The position numbers were made by a program, and so were the translations under genes. From Sordaria brevicollis (Eukaryota > Ascomycota > Sordariomycetes > Sordariales > Sordariaceae), in assembly GCA_033439795.1 (NCBI GenBank), contig JAUTDP010000015.1:1481625-1545624 (forward strand): DNA of 64,000 nt, read 5' to 3'. Shown piece by piece: positions 58,011-64,000 of the stretch (the first letter of the stretch is position 1; each line of letters opens with the position of its first letter). Below the pieces are notes generated by a model. That model made no database searches. It saw only the letters and a list, made by a program, of their open reading frames with translations, and had not been told where the DNA came from.

Positions 58011-60030
58011 TTTAAATGAAAATTTTATAATAAAAATAACTTCTATTATAATTTAATATATAAATAATTATAATATAATGTTGAATATTTAATATTTACA
58101 ATTAATATAATTATAATATTAATTTCTATTAAATTAATTTAAAAATAAAAATTTAAATTATATAAAAGGTCGCTAAAATATTATAATAAATATTAATTAT
58201 AAACGGAATACCATATAGAATATATTTAAAATATATTTACAATAAATTAATATTATATTAATAAGGGTACATCTATAAAATATATAGTAAATAATTTATA
58301 TATTTTCCGACGTTACGTCGTATATATTTCTATACTACAGTCTATATTATTTACCCTCTTATTTTATAAAGTATTAAATTCCTTCTCCGCCAGGATTATT
58401 TCCTTTTTTTACCTTTTTACAATATTAACGACAATTATTATAGCCGCTACTAATTTATTTAATTACGTAAACTTTATAACCCTTTATTATTTTTCTCAAT
58501 TCTTTTCCTAATATTATTTAATTTAATTACCGGTAATATACCGCACCGGATAAACGTCTCAAAATATACCCAACTTAAATTATATAAATAAATAATATAT
58601 TTATTTACTTATTATAATATTAAATTAATAGCGGGTAGAATAGCCGTATTATTATACTTTATAGCGAAGTTTTTTATCGCTTTCCGGCCTTTAACGGCGC
58701 GATTATTATAGTTTATAATATAATGAAATAATTCGTATCCAATCGATATTTACGTTATTACTTCTAAATATATTATAATTAAAATAGGCTCTTCCTAACG
58801 CTTTATAATAATATATTAAATACTTTAATTATTTTAAATAGAAAAAATACATTTAATAAACCGTCCTTCTTTACTTCGTTTTAATATTTTATTAATATAT
58901 TTTAATAAGATATTTTAACCGGTTCGTCCGTACCTTATTAAACGATTAGGAATATACCGAATAAATAGCGTATATTAAAACCGAATTCTTAAAAGAAGAA
59001 CGGTTTAATATTAAATTTATTAATAACGCTAATTTTAGAATTAATTTCCGTTAATAATATTATAAAAATATAAATACGAATAATTATTAATTTAATATAT
59101 ATAAATTATGGGTATATCTTTTAAATAACCCTTATAATTATAATAACCGCGGTAATTAATTTAAAACGATTTACTTTTAAATTCAAATTTAAATCCTAAA
59201 AATTTAAATTTAAATACTAATATTAAATTTAATCGCTTTTTTAAACGTCCGAATTAAAATACGGAATACCGATCGGCGCCGAATTCTTATATAAATAATC
59301 CGTTAATAAAGGTTTATCTTTTCCAAATTTATATTATAATAATAATTTATTAATACTTTATTAATCTTTTATTAACTATTAATTTATATATTATTAATTA
59401 TATTTTAATACGCCGGCTATTAATAAATAACTAGGTAAAAAAGCTTTCTCCTCTTATAATTAATATATTAGCTAATATAATAAAAGATTTTCATTTTACG
59501 AATATTCGCGTAATATATTACCCTAATCGTTATTAATATAAGCGAATAAGCGGCCAATAGCCCCCCTTTCGTTATTTCTTCTAATAAAAGGAAATTTAGT
59601 AAATTATTATTAATTAAATTAAATAATTATAATAAATTAATATATAATAAATTAATTAATATAAAATAAAAACGTTAATCGATATTCCTATTTTCGGGAA
59701 ATATAATCCTTATAAAGTATATTATTAAAAAGGTTAATAGTAATAAATTACTTTTCGCTTCGAATATTAATATAAATTAAATTATCCGTTTAAATGAAAT
59801 TACTTTTCGAAGGATTATAATATTATTCATTTTTAGGGTAAATAATTTAAAGAGTAAGTAAATAATAATTAAGGTAAATAAACGGGAAAGCGAATAAAAA
59901 TTATTAATAACTAAAAGGGGGATAGAAAACGTACTTTTAAACAATAACGAATATAAATTGCCAAAAATACGTATATTATTTTTAAATTTAGTTTTATATA
60001 TTTTTTATTCCCCTCTTTAACCCTAATAAT

Positions 60031-60290
60031 AATTTAAATAAATTCCCGAAAATAAAAAGTAAAATATAAATAATACTTTTCTTAACTTAAAGTAATAAAT
60101 TGAATAAATTCGTTTAATTAAGGAGGTAAAATAAAAATAATATCGAATTAACCCGTAGTAATAATTTAAATAGGTTTTCGAAAGCAAAAAGCAAAATATA
60201 AATAATACTTTTCTTAATTTAAAATAATAAATTAAATAAATTTATTTAATTAGGGAGGTAAAATAAGAATAATATCGAATTAATAAAATT
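60031..60290. repeat. 132-bp tandem duplication
   Basis: Two adjacent units start at AATTTAAATA (60031 and 60163). They share TAAATAATACTTTTCTTAA and the GGAGGTAAAATAA..AATATCGAATTAA block. Several differences are C/T or G/A. Confidence 0.85.
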
Positions 60291-63200
60291 ATAATATAAA
60301 ATTAATATATTAATAATATAATCCTAAAATAAAATTAGCCCGCTAAATTTAATTAAATAAATTAAAAGAATTATATTTAGGGAATATTTATATTCATTTT
60401 ATTTAAAAATAAAATAATAAATATCGGGTTAGCTTCTTCGCTCCTTATAGGAAATAAAATAAATATTATCTTATTAGGAGAAGGAGAAGGTAGGATAATA
60501 TTTTAGCGATAAATCGGAGAATCTCTAATTAAATCGATAAAATCTCCTTTATTAAATCTCTAAAGGTTAATTTTTTAATTTTTAATATTAAAATTATTAT
60601 ATTAAAATAAATTAATTCTTCGACGTTGAATATTAAATTCGTTATATTAGGTTATATTAATTTTAAACGTCGAATAAACTTCCGTATTTTAAAAATTAGG
60701 ATAATTATTACTAATTTTATTATCGTTAATAATATTATTAAAGGAATTAATTTTAAATTAAACGGTTTAGTTAATTTATTATTTTAATTCAAAACACTCT
60801 AACCTTTTTTCTTCAATTTAGTAAATAAATCTTTACTTCTTAATTTTAAACTTTTTAATCTTTATACGTTAATCGGGCGTAAAATCTTTAGCCTTTTCCT
60901 TCCCTTTTTTATTATATTTATAAAATATAATTAAAGGCTTAAACTCTTTAAAATTTAAATTTATATAGCGAATAAAACGTAAAAGCGTTTATTTATATAA
61001 ACCGAAGAATATTTTATATAATTAATTAATAACTTATTATTAATAAATTTTAAATATATTTAATATACGTTATTTATTTACTATAAATCGGGTATTTAAA
61101 CGAATTATAAGTATCCGAAAAGCGGATATTATCCTCTATTTAAAATATTATCCGGCGCCGTTTATAAGAAATTAATTAAAAAATTAACGGTAATCCTAAA
61201 ATATTTAATAAATTATTTTTATTCAAGCCGGTAATAGTAATACGTTTATTAAATTACAATTAATTAATATTCGGGAAAAAATCGGTATTTAAAAAATAAG
61301 AATTTAAAAGAATCGAAATATTAAATTTAATATCCGGAATTATAATTATATTTTAAAGAATAGATTTAACGTTCGTAAAAGTTATATTCCTTATTAATTA
61401 TTAGACTCCGCGTTCGTATTCGTCCGAATCCTTATCCTTTCCTTTATTATATTTACGTCTTAATAAATTTTAATTAATATTTAATTATTAAATAAATTAA
61501 AATTTACTTACATCGTTATAATTAAGGAAGAATACGGCTAATATTATTATTAAATATTTATATAGGGTTTTAACGCTATCTATAATATTAATATTGCCGG
61601 CGATTTTAAATATAATTAATATTAAGATTATTAGTAAAATATTATATATATAAGGCCGTATTATTTGCTTTACTACTAGGAAAAAGTACGTTAAAAATAA
61701 ATAAATATAGAATAGAGTAAATATTTACACTAAATAGGTAATAAATAATAATAGGTTTTTCCTATACGAATAAATAATTAAATAATTTATTTTATTCGTT
61801 TAAATATATACCGAAAGCCTTTAGTAATTTTCGGATATAATCCCGGAAATATTCGTATTAATATTAATAATAATAATAATAGACTTTTTTTATTTAACCT
61901 AATTGAAAACGCAATTTCTAAGCCTAATATTAATCTTAGCGAATATTAATTATTAAATAATATTATAATTAATATCCTATTAATTTATATTTAATAATAG
62001 GTAAAAAAGGATTTATAAAGCAATTTATTTAAAATATTATAATATTCCCTATATATTTTATAATTAAATAATATTTCGGTATTATATTAAATCGTAGAAT
62101 TGGGAAAAAGACTTATATATATAAAACCACGTTTAAAATAAATTCGACAATTTATAAATATTATTTAGAATTACTATTATTATTCGCGGTAGTTAAAATC
62201 GATATAGAATAAATAAATTTTAAACGCTATTAAATAATTAAAATTATATTAAAGAAAAAATTAAGAAATAAAATAATAAATATACCGTATATTTATACAC
62301 AATTTATATTTAAAATAATTATTCTTTAACGGAATTCGTTTAAGCTAAAAACCGTATAAAGGTCGTTATAATATTACTACCGCTAAAGGATATTATAATA
62401 TATTTCGAAAATTTCGAATAATTTAACGAAAGCTCGATAATAAAATATATAATTACAACAGTTAATATAAATTTAAGCGAAAATATATATTAATCGGTAT
62501 TAATTAAAGTAAAAATAAAAAAGAAATATAAATATACCGGAGCGAAATATTTTATTCTTATATACGAAAATTACTTTAAAAAAAGGCCGACAAATACATT
62601 TAAAAGATATATTTACTTCGAAATACTCTATTTATCGAATTTCTATAAATTATTTTAAATAAAAGTAAATTATTAAAAGGTTATTACTTTCTTAATAAAA
62701 GTATTATATATATTAAATATATTATTAACGAATTAGTAATTTATTTATATTATATTAATAAGGGGTTATAATAATATAATTAACCCTATCCGTTCTTTAT
62801 AATTCTCCCCTATATTATATTTGAAGTCTAATTTCGTTAAAACCCTCCGGATATTTAATAAAGGTAATTTTATAAATAATTTAAAATAAAATATCGTAAT
62901 TAGCGAACCTTTAAATTAAATCCCTTAATATTTAAATGCCCTATTTAGAGAAAAAATTTTAAAGCGTAAAATAAGTAATAAATAAAATTAAAATAAATAT
63001 ATTAACGGTATTTTACGTATAAAAGTATATATTATTTACTTAATATAAATTTTAAATTATTAATTTGTAAAATATATTCGAAGAAATCCTGCCGAATAAT
63101 ATTAAGGATTTTATTCGGAGCCGGAGGACTATAATAATATTTACCGTAAATAATAAATATATTAAACGGATTTTTCTCTCGATTTACTAAATTAAGAATA

Positions 63201-63410
63201 TTCAAGCGAATAGGGTACGTAGGCTTTACTTTTATTTTCGTTCTATATAAATAGACTTTATTTAAATAGTAATATAATAATAAGTTAATAATCCGTTATT
63301 AATACGAAATTATAAATATTTTGAGCGCAATATATAAAAAAAAATAGGAAGCGATTTAATAAATATATTATATTTTATCCGGCCTTTAATCCGGCGAAGA
63401 ATAATTGTAT

Positions 63411-63480
63411 AATGAAATGGGGAAGAAAAACAACCCCAAACAACCACTACCACCACAACAATTGGGAAAGGAGCTATATT
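63411..63480. other. CA-rich patch that escaped RIP
   Basis: A run reading ACAACCCCAAACAACC and then ACTACCACCACAACAATTG keeps about ten CpA dinucleotides in a block otherwise nearly free of them. Confidence 0.8.
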
Positions 63481-64000
63481 AAAAACTTTTAATAAAATTA
63501 AAAGGGTAGAGAGAGGAATAGATTTATAGGGGAGAAAGGAGCAATTTAATAATAGGAATATCTTTTTCGATTTAATTATATTTTTTCTTTTACCTATTAT
63601 AGAAATAGGGTTAGGAAGTTTTAAAGATTTAATTAAGGAGTTGATTTTCACTAAATTGAAGAAGATTTTTATTTCAAAAATTAAATAAAGTCTAATTATT
63701 ATTCTAGCAAAAGTTGTTTAATTTTCCTTCTTTTTTTTCTAATTACCCTTCTCTCCTTTTATTCCTTTAGAGCTTTCTTTCTTTCTATATAAAAGTCCGA
63801 AATTTATTCTATAGCTTTCTTTTTTAATTTATTTAATATATTACTATTATATTTCCTTTAAATTAATTTATTATAATGCATCCTTATCCTATACTTCCTT
63901 TTTCAAATTATAATTAGGGAAAATCCTTAGAAGAATTCCTCTAGAATAAAAAACTACGAAAATTTTTCGAAAAAATTCGGAAAAAATCTGCTATTTAATT

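Larger units (their letters stand above)
55200..64000. other. Second RIP-mutated AT-rich block, family not resolved
   Basis: CpA/TpG are nearly absent and A+T is extreme from about 55.2 kb to the window end. Coding-looking remnants occur near 56040-56560 (plus strand, LIDAAIDKFAGFKF; DIDFIREIFTYLGRYK). A short motif TTATTAACCGGTTA recurs near 55540, 56245 and 56610. I could not match any part to a known transposase, reverse transcriptase or recombinase. It is most likely a stack of silenced transposons or the edge of a heterochromatic region. Confidence 0.7.

Noticed and set aside
1..64000. CRISPR arrays, 5S or other rRNA genes, bacterial operons
   Set aside because: No regularly spaced repeats, and no 5S-like sequence was noticed on reading either strand. 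The intron-containing genes are eukaryotic.

Overview
The window is nuclear DNA from a filamentous ascomycete, most likely Neurospora or a close Sordariales relative. Genes carry short GT..AG introns of about 55-120 bp. They include an AA9 polysaccharide monooxygenase, a GH79 glycosidase, an ApsB/Mto1-type microtubule organiser and a mitochondrial transcription factor. Two long AT-rich blocks (about 36.2-53.2 kb and 55.2-64 kb) have almost no CpA/TpG while CpG, CpC and CpT persist. That is the footprint of repeat-induced point mutation (RIP). Species was not tested by any search.

Genic part, 1-36.1 kb. In order: a possible edge gene (-), a purine nucleoside permease (-), a GH79 beta-glucuronidase (-), an orphan gene (-), an AA9 LPMO (+) whose 673-bp first intron holds a tRNA-Thr(AGT), a fungal rhodopsin-like seven-helix protein (-), an O-methyltransferase (+), a 67-residue protein (+), a DUF1993 protein (-), a low-confidence broken gene (+), a small secreted protein with ten cysteines (+), tRNA-Lys(CTT) and tRNA-Arg(ACG), a secreted Ser/Thr-rich membrane-anchored protein (+), the mitochondrial transcription factor with two AT-hooks (-), and the 1739-residue ApsB-like protein (-). 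Exon joins were worked out by splice consensus and frame. The genes look like independent housekeeping and secretion genes, not a metabolite cluster.

Scattered among these genes are four short inverted-repeat elements (20470-20662, 20946-21317, 23637-23886, 25979-26333) and two broken tRNA-Lys copies. All are under about 400 bp, the approximate length that triggers RIP, and none looks mutated.

The most interesting structure is 36.1-53.4 kb. It looks like one 17-kb element with inverted ends, but it is a nest. The outer element is a pogo/Fot1-type DNA transposon with TA flanks and inverted ends at 36127 and 53356. A 7.4-kb chromodomain-type Ty3/gypsy retrotransposon on the minus strand (240-bp LTRs, 5-bp target duplication ATATC/ATATT) is inserted in it. 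So is a 6.4-kb Tad-like LINE (15-bp target duplication). Removing both insertions with one target copy each leaves a 3.4-kb element whose transposase frame stays in phase across both joins, interrupted only by RIP-type stops. Short stretches inside the nest escaped RIP, including the first 190 bp of the LINE and the outer end of one LTR.

From 53.4 to 55.2 kb there is an island of ordinary composition. From 55.2 kb to the window end lies a second RIP-mutated block. I could not assign it to a family; it contains two tandem repeat arrays and a small unmutated CA-rich patch.
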